Source: JAUWOY01 sp034431315 (GTDB taxonomy: Bacteria > Chloroflexota > Anaerolineae > VGOG01). From it: a stretch of 33,590 bases of DNA. The notes beneath the pieces are model-generated. The model was given only the letters and a program-made list of their open reading frames with translations. It searched no databases and was not told the DNA's origin. Below are positions 6,576 to 14,830 of this stretch, in pieces. The translations under genes and the position numbers were made by a program. The stretch covers positions 1-33,590 of the forward strand of contig DAOUDK010000071.1 of the NCBI GenBank assembly GCA_034431315.1, read 5' to 3'. Numbering within the stretch: position 1 is the first letter of the stretch; every line of letters begins with the position of its first letter.

Positions 6576-6649
6576 GCCCTCGTGGCTCAGCGGATTAGAG
6601 CGCCTCCCTGCGGAGGAGGAGGTCACAGGTTCGAATCCTGTCGAGGGTG
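6576..6649 (+). tRNA. tRNA-Arg(GCG)
   Basis: The 74-base cloverleaf has acceptor GCCCTCG pairing with CGAGGGT (the first pair is G-U), D arm GCTC/GAGC, anticodon stem CCTCC/GGAGG and loop CTGCGGA, giving anticodon GCG for CGC codons. The T arm ACAGG/CCTGT is standard. CCA is not encoded. Most bacteria read this codon with an inosine-modified ACG tRNA, so GCG is notable. Confidence 0.9.
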
Positions 6650-6683
6650 CCTTTTCATTTTGGGCGCCCGTACCTCAAACTAA

Positions 6684-6708
6684 ACTACACCATTTCATGG
6701 GGTGTAGT
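6684..6708 (+). terminator. Weak stem-loop after the tRNA cluster
   Basis: ACTACACC pairs with GGTGTAGT across a 9-base loop, followed by GCTGGTTT. It lies 34 bases after the last tRNA and may end that transcript. The T tract is poor. Confidence 0.4.
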
Positions 6709-6803
6709 GCTGGTTTACCTGACTACACGTCCTAATTTGTTTATGCCCTGATTATTCCTTGAAAATACATTCGAAGCGTATCGTAAAAGGAGAGGAGCGC
6801 AGG

Positions 6804-7148
6804 ATGTCTGATTGTGAACACGTCATGGTCTTCATCACCGTCGGCTCACTGGACGAAGCCGATAAGATAGCCCAGGCATTGGTCGAAAGGATGCTGGCCG
6901 CCTGCGTCAACATAATCCCCGCTATTACCTCGGTGTATCGCTGGCAAGATGAGGTGCAGCGCGATAGCGAGGTTCTTCTGATCGTTAAGAGCCGCCGGGA
7001 CGTGTTTGAGCACCTGGCAAGATGCGTCAAAGAGCTACACAGCTACGAGACCCCCGAAATCATCGCCTTGCCCATTGTGGCCGGAGACGCTGATTATCTC
7101 CGTTGGCTCGACCGCTCAGTGCCTGGGGGATGGCACGACGTGGATTGA
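6804..7148 (+). CDS. cutA: CutA1-family trimeric divalent-cation tolerance protein
   Basis: This 114-residue cytoplasmic protein has the usual CutA1 length. It carries the family's most conserved block AACVNIIPAITSVYRWQDEVQ (spread over residues 32-52), the strand EVLLIVKS, the SYETPEIIALPI block and the ending YLRWL. CutA1 forms very stable ferredoxin-like trimers. The name comes from copper tolerance in E. coli, but the general role is unsettled. The start at 6804 follows AGGAGCGCAGG; an in-frame ATG at 6759 would add 15 residues not seen in the family. It stands between the tRNA cluster and the SOS-type promoter of the next gene, so it is probably transcribed alone. Confidence 0.92.
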   Translation: MSDCEHVMVFITVGSLDEADKIAQALVERMLAACVNIIPAITSVYRWQDEVQRDSEVLLIVKSRRDVFEHLARCVKELHSYETPEIIALPIVAGDADYLRWLDRSVPGGWHDVD

Positions 7149-7150
7149 GC

Positions 7151-7179
7151 TTGACATTTCGAACATTTGTTCGTATAAT
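7151..7179 (+). promoter_or_regulatory. Perfect consensus promoter of the radical-SAM gene
   Basis: TTGACA (7151-7156), 17 bases and TATAAT (7174-7179) precede the start at 7209. The whole spacer is occupied by a LexA/DinR-like operator. Confidence 0.9.
7160..7173. promoter_or_regulatory. LexA/DinR-type SOS operator
   Basis: CGAACATTTGTTCG fits the Gram-positive SOS box core GAAC-N4-GTTC with both outer C/G bases. It lies between the -35 and -10 boxes, where a bound repressor would block RNA polymerase. No lexA gene is in the window. Confidence 0.75.
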
Positions 7180-7208
7180 ATGAGCAGTCCAGGCAGGGGG
7201 TGATTGGC

Positions 7209-8345
7209 ATGGATACTCGCCAAAAGATCGAGGTGCTGGGCCGGTCGGCTCAGTATGATCTGTGTGGCCAGGCCTGTGGCACAGAGGCGGCCCGGGTGCG
7301 CGACGACCTGGACCGCTGGATCTACCCGGCCGTGCTACCCGATGGCAAAAAGATCAATCTCCTCAAGGTACTGCTCACCAACGCCTGCGAGAACGATTGC
7401 TACTATTGCGCCAACCGCGCCAGCCGCAACTTCCGGCGCATCAGCTTCACCCCTGAGGAGCTGGCCTACACTTTCGACCTTATGCACCGCAAGGGACTGG
7501 TGCGGGGCCTCTTCCTCAGCTCCGGCGTGTGCAATGCTGGCCGCACCATGGATCGCATGATCGCCACAGTTGACCTGGTGCGCCGCCGCTACGCCTTCCC
7601 CGGCTACGTCCACCTCAAGATCCTGCCCGGCGCTACCTTCGCCCACGTGGAGCGAGCGGTGCAACTGGCCAATCGGGTCTCGGTGAACCTGGAAGCGCCG
7701 AACCCGGAACGCCTGGCCCGCATCGCTCCCCCCAAGGATTTCAACGCTCATCTCCTCCAGCCTCTGCATTGGGCCAGTCGCCTCATCGCAGAAGGCAAGG
7801 GCAGGCGCGCCTCGCTCAGCCAGACCACCCAGTTCGTGGTCGGGGCATCAGACGAAACCGACCGCGAGCTCCTCTCGACTACCGCGCGACTCTATCGGGA
7901 AGTGGATTTGGCGCGGGTTTACTTCAGCGCTTTCCAACCGATTGCAGATACCCCCCTGGAGAATCATCCCCCTACGCCGCCTCTGCGCGAGCATCGCCTC
8001 TACCAGAGCGATTTCCTCCTCCGCAGGTATGGCTTCACCTTCGAGGACCTGGTGTTCGATGATGCGGGCAACCTGCCCAGCCAGGCCGACCCCAAGCTGA
8101 CGTGGGCCCAGGCCCATCCTGAGCGCTTCCCCGTGGAGGTGAACCGGGCCAGCCGCGAAGAACTCCTCTACGTCCCCGGCATTGGCCCCACTTCGGCTTC
8201 CCGCATCCTCAAGCTGCGCGGGCAGGGCAAAATCTGCGAGCTTTCGGACCTCCGCAAGATCGGAGCTGTCGCCAAGCGCGCCGCCCCCTTCATTTTGCTG
8301 AATGGCAAACAGCCGCCCTTCCAGTTGAGCCTGTGGCAAAGCTGA
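7209..8345 (+). CDS. Putative DNA modification/repair radical-SAM protein with helix-hairpin-helix
   Basis: This 378-residue protein has the radical-SAM cluster motif CENDCYYC (Cys60, Cys64, Cys67), which binds a [4Fe-4S] cluster used to cleave S-adenosylmethionine. At the C-terminus (about residues 312-340) the segment VNRASREELLYVPGIGPTSASRIL is a helix-hairpin-helix, a non-specific DNA-binding element. This combination defines a known family of putative DNA modification/repair radical-SAM proteins, usually encoded next to a uracil-DNA-glycosylase-like partner. No such partner is present here. ATG 7209 is preferred over GTG 7200 because AGGGGGTG lies at the right distance. The promoter with an SOS-type box supports a role in the DNA damage response. 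The exact reaction is unknown. Confidence 0.88.
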   Translation: MDTRQKIEVLGRSAQYDLCGQACGTEAARVRDDLDRWIYPAVLPDGKKINLLKVLLTNACENDCYYCANRASRNFRRISFTPEELAYTFDLMHRKGLVRGLFLSSGVCNAGRTMDRMIATVDLVRRRYAFPGYVHLKILPGATFAHVERAVQLANRVSVNLEAPNPERLARIAPPKDFNAHLLQPLHWASRLIAEGKGRRASLSQTTQFVVGASDETDRELLSTTARLYREVDLARVYFSAFQPIADTPLENHPPTPPLREHRLYQSDFLLRRYGFTFEDLVFDDAGNLPSQADPKLTWAQAHPERFPVEVNRASREELLYVPGIGPTSASRILKLRGQGKICELSDLRKIGAVAKRAAPFILLNGKQPPFQLSLWQS

Positions 8346-8364
8346 TGACGATGATTTCAGAGGG

Positions 8365-8393
8365 TTTACAAACCAGGCTATTTGGTGTACAAT
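8365..8393 (+). promoter_or_regulatory. Sigma-70-type promoter of the first ABC operon
   Basis: TTTACA (8365-8370), a 17-base spacer and TACAAT (8388-8393) lie 66 bases before the binding-protein start. Confidence 0.75.
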
Positions 8394-8458
8394 TGGTCTG
8401 GTGGTCCTTGGTCTGATGGTCATTGGTTCATTACCCAGGCACCAGGAGGAAGCAAAGG

Positions 8459-10051
8459 ATGAATCGCGCTAAAGTGGCCGGATTGGCAGTGATAGTAAGT
8501 GTATTGGCCTTGATATTGGCGGCTTGTAGCTCAGCGCCTGCTGCAGAGGGCGGCAAATTGGTTTACGGCCTCACTTTGACCCCCTCGGGCATTGACCCTC
8601 ATGTCAATGCTTCCTCGGAGCTGGGCATTCCTTTGACCAGCGTCTACGATACTCTGGTCTGGCAAGACCTGGATGGCGAATTCGTGCCCGGCCTGGCCGA
8701 GTCCTGGGAGGTCTCCGACGACGGTTTGACCTATACCTTTCACCTGCGTAAGGACGTCAAGTTCCACGATGGCACTCCCTTCAACGCCCAGGCGGTGAAG
8801 TTCAATTTAGACCGCATCGTTGACCCCCAGACCAAATCGCAGAAAGCGGTCTTCATGCTGGGACCCTACGACCACGCCGAGGTGGTGGACGATCATACCG
8901 TCAAGGTCTATCTTGAAGAGCCCTTCGCTCCGCTGCTGGATTCCCTCAGCCAGGTCTATCTGGGGATGGCCTCCCCTGCTGCGATAGAGAAGTGGGGCCT
9001 GGACTACCAAATGCATCAGGTAGGGACTGGGCCTTTCATGTTCAAAGAATACGTCCCCAGGGATCACCTGACCCTGACGCGCAACCCCGGTTACAACTGG
9101 GCATCCAGTATCTTCAGCCACCAGGGTCCAGCTTACTTAGAGGAAATCGAGTTTCGCTTCTTCGTGGAGCCGGCCACCCGTGTCCTGGCCCTGGAGGCAG
9201 GTGAAGCTCACGTCATGGGCGAGATGCCGCCTCAGGATGCCCAGCGTTTGTCCGACGACCCCGGCTTCCAGTTGATCCCGGTAGCCTTGCCCGGCACACC
9301 TCTCCAGATATTCTTAAACACGGAACGACCTCCCACCGATGACCTCAGCGTCCGCCAGGCCCTGATCTACGCTACTGATCGAGAAGCTATCGTGATGGCC
9401 ATCTTTAAGAACTTATCGCCAGTGGCTAAGGGCCCGTTGAACGCGGTGACGATAGGCTATGACGAAGAAGTAGCCGAGCTTTACAACCACAACCCTGAGC
9501 TGGCGAAAGACCTCTTGAAAGAAGCCGGCTGGGCTGATGCGGACGGCGATGGCGTTCTCGAGAAAGATGGTCAGCCACTGAGGGTGGAAGCCTACCTCAT
9601 GGGCTGGGGATTCATGCCCGAGGTGGCCCAGCTCCTCCAGGCTCAGTTCAAAGCCGTGGGAGTCGAGATGCAAAGCCAGGTGGTCGCCTACCCTGCGGCC
9701 CTGGAGGCAGCCCGCGAAGGTAAGCACAATCTCATCCCCTTCAGCCTCTCCAGCAGCGATCCGGACATCCTGCGCACTTTCTTCCACTCCGATGGAGGTT
9801 TCAACTGGGCCAAAGTTCGAGACCCCAGCCTGGATGACCTGCTGGAGGAAGGAGCTCGCACCCTCGACCCTGAGAAGCGCAAGGAGCTGTACACTGAGGC
9901 CCAACAAATCATCATGGCCCAAGCCTTGATCATTCCCGTTCGCGACTACGTCAACCTCAATGCTGCCAGCGCTCAGGTGAAGGGGCTGCGCTATGACCTG
10001 CGCGGCTGGTTTCCGTGGCTGTATGATGTCTACCTAGCAGAGAGCAAGTAG
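8459..10051 (+). CDS. ABC importer substrate-binding lipoprotein, family 5 (peptide/opine/nickel type)
   Basis: This 530-residue protein has a lipoprotein signal: basic N-terminus, hydrophobic core and lipobox LAAC with Cys23. The mature part matches solute-binding family 5: LTPSGIDPHVNASSELG near the start, LAESWEVSDDGLTYTFHLRKDVKFHDGTPFNAQAVKFNLDRI split over residues about 80-120, GTGPF, and VRQALIYATDREAI. The start is ATG 8459 with AGGAGGA upstream. Two permease genes follow, but no ATPase. Family members bind peptides, opines, betaine-like amines or nickel chelates, and sequence alone does not decide the ligand. It may share the ATPase encoded at 26459. Confidence 0.92.
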   Translation: MNRAKVAGLAVIVSVLALILAACSSAPAAEGGKLVYGLTLTPSGIDPHVNASSELGIPLTSVYDTLVWQDLDGEFVPGLAESWEVSDDGLTYTFHLRKDVKFHDGTPFNAQAVKFNLDRIVDPQTKSQKAVFMLGPYDHAEVVDDHTVKVYLEEPFAPLLDSLSQVYLGMASPAAIEKWGLDYQMHQVGTGPFMFKEYVPRDHLTLTRNPGYNWASSIFSHQGPAYLEEIEFRFFVEPATRVLALEAGEAHVMGEMPPQDAQRLSDDPGFQLIPVALPGTPLQIFLNTERPPTDDLSVRQALIYATDREAIVMAIFKNLSPVAKGPLNAVTIGYDEEVAELYNHNPELAKDLLKEAGWADADGDGVLEKDGQPLRVEAYLMGWGFMPEVAQLLQAQFKAVGVEMQSQVVAYPAALEAAREGKHNLIPFSLSSSDPDILRTFFHSDGGFNWAKVRDPSLDDLLEEGARTLDPEKRKELYTEAQQIIMAQALIIPVRDYVNLNAASAQVKGLRYDLRGWFPWLYDVYLAESK

Positions 10052-10065
10052 CAGGCAAGCGAAAT

Positions 10066-10090
10066 CCAAAGCTCAAAGTTCAAAGCTCAA
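10066..10090. repeat. Short word repeat (CAAAGCT/CAAAGTT units)
   Basis: Quasi-tandem units CAAAGCT-CAAAGTT-CAAAGCT-CAA in the spacer between the binding-protein and first permease genes. One of several intergenic word repeats in the window. Confidence 0.55.
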
Positions 10091-10134
10091 ATGGCAAGAC
10101 GTAAGACTACCCTGCTCCCTTGAAGGTAATGGCG

Positions 10135-11058
10135 ATGCTCCAGTACGTCGGAAGGCGCTTGATCGCCTCCATCCCCGTCCTTTGGGGTGTAACCACCCTG
10201 GTGTTCCTCATGATGCACCTCCTGCCAGGCGATCCGGCTGAGTTGATGCTGGCCGAATCTGGAGGCTCCTCCCAGTCCATCGCCCAACTGCGCCACCAAC
10301 TGGGCCTCGACGATCCCCTCTACGTTCAATATGGTCGCTTCTTGGCCAACGCCCTGCGTGGGGATTTGGGACGCTCCATCTTCACCAATCGCCCCGTCAC
10401 CCAGACCATCCTGGAGCAGTTGCCCCACACGGTCCAACTGGCGGTGGCGGCAATGATGGTGGCTGTCACCATCGGCACCGCCCTGGGCATCGCTGCTGCC
10501 TTGAACCGAAACACCTGGGTGGATAGCCTGTGCGTAACCATCGCGGTGGCCGGGGCCTCCATGCCCATCTTCTGGTCGGGACTCCTGCTCATCCTGCTTT
10601 TCAGCTCGCTGCTGCACTGGCTGCCCGCCACGGGACAGGGCAGCCTGAAACACCTGGTCATGCCCGCCATCGTGCTAGGGTTAGCCTCTTCAGGATCAAT
10701 TGCCCGCCTGGTACGATCCTCTATGCTGGAAGTGTTGGGCCAGGAATACATCACCGCCGCCCGGTCCAAAGGCCTGAGCGAGTGCGTAGTCGTGTGCCGT
10801 CACGCCCTCAAGAACGCCCTCATACCAGTCATCACCGTCATGGGCCTGCAGTTTGGTTACTTGCTGGGCGGCACAGTGGTCACCGAAACCATCTTCTCTC
10901 GCCAGGGGCTAGGTCGGCTGGTGGTGGATGCCATCCTTTGGAAGGACTTCCCGGTTGTCCAGGGTACAGTTCTCTTAGCCGCTGCCGTCTACACCCTCGT
11001 CAACCTGCTAGTGGATATCTCGTATGCCTTCATTGACCCCCGCATCCGCTACGATTAG
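10135..11058 (+). CDS. ABC importer permease, DppB/OppB type
   Basis: This 307-residue inner-membrane protein has about six membrane segments and the typical N-terminal signature RRLIASIPVLWGVTTLVFLMMHLLPGDP. The C-terminal half has the coupling region EVLGQEYITAARSKGLSE, where the ATPase docks. It ends with the family's usual DPRIRYD. Of the nearby starts (TTG 10120, ATG 10129, ATG 10135), 10135 gives the usual N-terminus and has AAGG at a fair distance. It pairs with the permease that follows. Normal length for the family. Confidence 0.92.
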   Translation: MLQYVGRRLIASIPVLWGVTTLVFLMMHLLPGDPAELMLAESGGSSQSIAQLRHQLGLDDPLYVQYGRFLANALRGDLGRSIFTNRPVTQTILEQLPHTVQLAVAAMMVAVTIGTALGIAAALNRNTWVDSLCVTIAVAGASMPIFWSGLLLILLFSSLLHWLPATGQGSLKHLVMPAIVLGLASSGSIARLVRSSMLEVLGQEYITAARSKGLSECVVVCRHALKNALIPVITVMGLQFGYLLGGTVVTETIFSRQGLGRLVVDAILWKDFPVVQGTVLLAAAVYTLVNLLVDISYAFIDPRIRYD

Positions 11059-11093
11059 TTTGGAAGTTGGAGGTTGGAAGTTAGAGGTTGGAT
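11059..11093. repeat. Short word repeat (TTGGAAG/TTGGAGG units)
   Basis: Quasi-tandem heptamers TTGGAAG-TTGGAGG-TTGGAAG-TTAGAGG-TTGG fill the whole spacer between the two permease genes. Confidence 0.6.
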
Positions 11094-11095
11094 GA

Positions 11096-11992
11096 ATGGC
11101 CAAGCGCCGCTTTCCCATCCCGACTCGAAAAACGATACCCAGGAGGGAGATCCCTCCCCTGGTTACCCGGCGGCAATTACGGCGCAACAAGGGGGCTCTG
11201 CTATCCCTCGCTTTCGTCGTAATCCTGGCGGCCGCAGCCATCTTAGCGCCAGCCTTGGCCCCTTACGATCCCCTGGCCGTGGCCGTGGAGGAGCAGTTAT
11301 TGCCGCCGAGCAGCGAACACTGGGCCGGGACAGACCTCTTCGGCCGAGATATCTTCAGCCGTCTTCTCTTCGGGGCGCGGGTCTCCCTGCTCGTGGGGGT
11401 GGTAGCGGTAGCCATCGCCTCTGTCCCCGGTCTCATCCTGGGTTTGATAGCTGGCTACAATGGCCGCTGGGTAGATGGCCTCATCATGCGCGTCATGGAT
11501 ATGATGCTGGCCTTCCCTGGCATCCTCCTGGCCTTGAGCATCGTGGCCTTGCTGGGGCCTGGCTTGCCCAATGTCATGATCGCCGTGGGCATTGCCGGCA
11601 TTCCCAACTACACCCGGCTGGTGCGCGGCTCTGTCCTGGCTGCCAGGAGGAAGCAGTTCGTGCGGGCGGCCCGCGCCGTTGGCTGCCGTAGCGGGCGGAT
11701 TGTTTTCCGCCACATCCTGCCCAATATCTTCGCGCCGGTGCTCGTCCTGGCTACCCTGGACCTGGCCTGGGCGATTCTAAATGCTTCATCGTTGAGCTTC
11801 CTGGGTCTGGGTGCTCAGCCGCCAGCGCCGGAATGGGGGGCTATGCTTAGCGAGGGTCGTGGGTACCTGCGCCAGGCACCCTGGATCGCGACCGCTCCGG
11901 GCCTGGCCATCATGCTCACCGTCCTCTCGGTCAACCTGCTTGGGGATGGCCTGCGAGATGCTCTGGATCCCCGTATGAGGACCCGAACGTGA
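11096..11992 (+). CDS. ABC importer permease, DppC/OppC type
   Basis: This 298-residue partner permease has a cytoplasmic basic N-terminus (RRQLRRNKGALLSLAFVV), the periplasmic APYDPLAVAVEEQLLPPSSEHWAGTDLFGRDIFSRL segment (split) that marks the DppC family, and the docking loop VRAARAVGCRSGRIVFRHILPN. It ends LLGDGLRDALDPR. The start at 11096 has no clear Shine-Dalgarno site because the word repeat occupies the spacer; translation may depend on coupling or on GAGGTTGG. No ATPase genes follow, so the importer is incomplete locally. Confidence 0.92.
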   Translation: MAKRRFPIPTRKTIPRREIPPLVTRRQLRRNKGALLSLAFVVILAAAAILAPALAPYDPLAVAVEEQLLPPSSEHWAGTDLFGRDIFSRLLFGARVSLLVGVVAVAIASVPGLILGLIAGYNGRWVDGLIMRVMDMMLAFPGILLALSIVALLGPGLPNVMIAVGIAGIPNYTRLVRGSVLAARRKQFVRAARAVGCRSGRIVFRHILPNIFAPVLVLATLDLAWAILNASSLSFLGLGAQPPAPEWGAMLSEGRGYLRQAPWIATAPGLAIMLTVLSVNLLGDGLRDALDPRMRTRT

Positions 11993-12033
11993 GAGGGAAA
12001 AGTTGACCTCGGTGATCAAAGGACATAGGTTAA

Positions 12034-13356
12034 ATGAAAACGCTCGCACTCTTTCCGCCGTCCACCCATTTAGACGAGAAGGGACAACTCTGGCTGGGGG
12101 GACGTCCGGCTTCGTCCCTGGCCCGTGAATTCGGCACGCCTCTCTACGTCTTCGATGAAGCGACCCTCCGCGCTCGCTGTCGAGAATATCGGCAGTCGCT
12201 GGCGGAACACTACCCAGGCCTCGCTCAGGTGGCTTATGCCAGCAAGGCGTACCTCAACCTGGCCCTGGCCCAGCTTTTCGCTCAGGAGGGGCTGAGCCTC
12301 GACGTCGTGTCGGGCGGCGAGCTTTACGTGGCCCGGCAGGCGGGCTTCCCCGCCGAGCGGATCCACTTCCACGGCAACAACAAGACGCCAGCAGAGTTGG
12401 CTATGGCCCTGGATGAGGGCGTGGGGCGCATCGTGGTGGACAATTTCCACGAGCTGGACGTGCTGGAGCGGCTGGCCGCCGAACGGCAGGTCCGGGTGCC
12501 CATCTGGCTGCGCCTCTCACCGGGCATTGACGTCCATACCCACAGCTATCGCAAAACCGGGCTGCTCGATTCCAAGTTCGGCTTCCCGCTGGAAACGGAT
12601 GCCGCCGAGCGCGCCCTGGCTTGCGCCATGGCCAGTCCCCATCTGGAACTCATCGGCCTGCACGCCCACATCGGCTCCCAGATCTTCGACGTTGAGCCCT
12701 TCACCACGGCTGTCGCCCTCCTGGTGGACTTCGCGGCGGCGATGAGAGCGCGTCATGGCTTCGAGTTGCGCGAGTTGAGCCCCGGCGGGGGATGGGGGGC
12801 GCCCCATCACGAAGCTGACCCTCCTGCGCCAGCGGCCCGGTACGTGCAGGCCGTGGGTCTGACTGTGATCGAAGAATGTGGCCGCCACAGCCTGGCTCTG
12901 CCCACGCTGGTGATCGAGCCGGGCCGCTCCATCGCTGCCCCGGCGGGTGTGGCCCTCTATCGCGTCGGTGCGCGCAAGGAGATCCCTGGCGTGCGCACCT
13001 ACGTCTCCGTGGACGGCGGCATGGCCGACAACATCCGCCCGGCCCTCTACGGTGCTCGCTACACGGCCATCGTTGTAGGGAAAGCCCACCTGCCAGCCGA
13101 GGAGACGGTGACCGTAGCCGGGAGGTTCTGCGAATCAGGGGATGTGCTCATTCGCGACATCGCCCTGCCCCGCCTGGCGACTGGCGATCTGTTGGCCGTG
13201 CCGATGGTCGGAGCCTATTGTCTGCCCCTGGCGAGCAACTATAATCTTGTCCCACGTCCGGCAGTAGTCCTGGTCAGGGACGGGCAAGCCAATCTCATCC
13301 AGCGAAGAGAGACTTTTCAAGACCTGACGGCTCGCGACCTGCCGCTGCCTGGTTGA
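12034..13356 (+). CDS. lysA: Diaminopimelate decarboxylase family (fold type III PLP enzyme)
   Basis: This 440-residue cytoplasmic enzyme converts meso-diaminopimelate to L-lysine and CO2 if it is a true LysA. The PLP lysine is Lys71 in AYASKAYLN. The GGG phosphate-binding loop appears as LSPGGGWG, HAHIGSQI is conserved, and the second active-site cysteine is Cys366 in FCESGD. The EPGRS motif and VDGGMADNIRPALYGA are also present. It follows the ABC permeases by 41 bases and precedes an amidohydrolase. A role on an imported amino compound, rather than general lysine synthesis, is possible from this position but unproven. Confidence 0.9.
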   Translation: MKTLALFPPSTHLDEKGQLWLGGRPASSLAREFGTPLYVFDEATLRARCREYRQSLAEHYPGLAQVAYASKAYLNLALAQLFAQEGLSLDVVSGGELYVARQAGFPAERIHFHGNNKTPAELAMALDEGVGRIVVDNFHELDVLERLAAERQVRVPIWLRLSPGIDVHTHSYRKTGLLDSKFGFPLETDAAERALACAMASPHLELIGLHAHIGSQIFDVEPFTTAVALLVDFAAAMRARHGFELRELSPGGGWGAPHHEADPPAPAARYVQAVGLTVIEECGRHSLALPTLVIEPGRSIAAPAGVALYRVGARKEIPGVRTYVSVDGGMADNIRPALYGARYTAIVVGKAHLPAEETVTVAGRFCESGDVLIRDIALPRLATGDLLAVPMVGAYCLPLASNYNLVPRPAVVLVRDGQANLIQRRETFQDLTARDLPLPG

Positions 13357-13444
13357 ACACTACAACGAATTTAGAATCAAACGAATCAGTAGCAAGGCCT
13401 TCATTTCCCCTGCTACGGAGGGGCATCATCGCCCCGATTTCGCA

Positions 13445-13476
13445 ACCGAGAAAATAGCCAATAGCCAATATCCAGT
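13445..13476. repeat. Short word repeat (ATAGCCA units)
   Basis: ATAGCCA-ATAGCCA-ATATCCA lies in the spacer upstream of the amidohydrolase gene. The rest of the 146-base spacer shows no clear promoter. Confidence 0.5.
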
Positions 13477-13502
13477 ACCTTTTGTTTTTAAGGAGATAGA
13501 GT

Positions 13503-14690
13503 ATGAGCAACATTGACGAACTGAAGCAGCGCATTGCAGACGAGGTGGACGCCCGGCGCGATGAATTGATCCGCATTTCGGACACGATTCATGCCAAGCC
13601 AGAGCTGGCTTTCCAGGAGTTCGAGGCCGCGGCACTCTTGACCTCTGTCCTGGAGCAAGAGGGGTTTGCGGTGCAACGCGGCGTAGCTGGACTGGAAACC
13701 GCCTTCGTCGCCTCGTACGCCAGCCAGAAAGGGGACAGCCCCGTGGTGGCACTTCTGGCTGAGTATGACGCACTGGTGGACCTGGGACACGCCTGTGGCC
13801 ACAACATCATAGGCACGGCCTCAGTGGGTGCGGCCCTCGCCCTGCGCCCCGTTCTCGACGAGATTGTCGGCACTATCCAGGTCGCTGGCACTCCGGCTGA
13901 AGAGGGCGGCGGGGGCAAGATTTTCATGGTCGAGGCCGGCGTCTTCGACGGGGTGGACGCAGCCATGATGGTGCACCCCTCCACGCGCACCATGACCCGC
14001 CGCACCTCGCTGGCCTGCTATGAGCTGAAGATGGAGTTCTTCGGCCAGTCTGCCCACGCCGCTGGCTCGCCAGACAAGGGGATCAATGCCCTCGACGCCT
14101 GCATCCTGACCTACAACAACATCAGCGTCCTGCGCCAGCAACTGACCGACGACGTCCGCATCCACGGCATCATCACCCACGGCGGTTCGGCCCCCAACAT
14201 CATCCCCGACTACACCGCGGCCGTGTTCCTGGTGCGAGCGGCGGAAAAGGACCACGCCCTGGCTGTGTTGGACAAGGTGGAGGATTGCGCGCGGGCGGGG
14301 GCTCTGGCCACTGGCGCCGAGGTCAGGCTAACGCGCCCTGAGAAGTACTACGCCAACATGGTTCCCAGCACCGTCCTGGCCGATCTATTCGACGCCAATC
14401 TGACCGCGCTGGGTCGAGAGGTGCAGTTGCCACCATCCAGCGGGCGCATGGGCTCCACCGACATGGGCAACGTCAGCCACATCGTCCCGGCTCTGCATTC
14501 CTACCTCACCATCGCGCCTGAGGAGGTAGCGGGCCACTCACCGGAGTTCCGCGTCGCCTCAGCTTCCCCAGGAGGCCACGCCGGCCTGTTGGACGCGGCC
14601 AAAGCGCTGGCGATGACGGCCATTGACCTCTTCTCCAACCCAGACTTGGTGGATGCAGCCTGGGAAGAGCACCAGACTCGTTTCGGCTGA
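13503..14690 (+). CDS. M20-family amidohydrolase (ACY1L2/aminobenzoyl-glutamate hydrolase type)
   Basis: This 395-residue zinc peptidase-fold enzyme hydrolyses an amide bond of an N-acyl or aminoacyl compound. It has the metal-binding motif HACGHN (residues 96-101), the catalytic acid pair in GTPAEEGGGGK (Glu133-Glu134), and a dimerisation (lid) domain starting near FGQSAHAAGSPDKG. The family resembles AbgB and the peptidase M20 domain 2 proteins. The start at 13503 follows AAGGAGATAG. It is close to the importer and the LysA-like gene, suggesting breakdown of imported peptides or acylated amino acids. The following gene has its own promoter. Confidence 0.9.
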   Translation: MSNIDELKQRIADEVDARRDELIRISDTIHAKPELAFQEFEAAALLTSVLEQEGFAVQRGVAGLETAFVASYASQKGDSPVVALLAEYDALVDLGHACGHNIIGTASVGAALALRPVLDEIVGTIQVAGTPAEEGGGGKIFMVEAGVFDGVDAAMMVHPSTRTMTRRTSLACYELKMEFFGQSAHAAGSPDKGINALDACILTYNNISVLRQQLTDDVRIHGIITHGGSAPNIIPDYTAAVFLVRAAEKDHALAVLDKVEDCARAGALATGAEVRLTRPEKYYANMVPSTVLADLFDANLTALGREVQLPPSSGRMGSTDMGNVSHIVPALHSYLTIAPEEVAGHSPEFRVASASPGGHAGLLDAAKALAMTAIDLFSNPDLVDAAWEEHQTRFG

Positions 14691-14697
14691 TCGCCAT

Positions 14698-14726
14698 TTG
14701 ACAGAGTGGGAATAGGGCGATATAAT
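14698..14726 (+). promoter_or_regulatory. Perfect consensus promoter of the corrinoid/methyltransferase operon
   Basis: TTGACA (14698-14703), a 17-base spacer and TATAAT (14721-14726) overlap the end of the amidohydrolase region and lead into a leader of about 100 bases before the corrinoid gene. I see no cobalamin-riboswitch core in that leader. Confidence 0.9.
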
Positions 14727-14830
14727 AAGTCTACTTGAGGTTTCGATGATCTCACTTGGCGTCTCGGCATGATTGAGTCGCTAACCGCAATCGTCGCAGC
14801 CTTCAAATCACCCTGAAAAGGAGTCAAAAC

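Noticed and set aside
14727..14830. Cobalamin riboswitch ahead of the corrinoid protein gene
   Set aside because: The leader is only about 100 bases and I find no B12-box-like core, so it is too short and lacks the motif.
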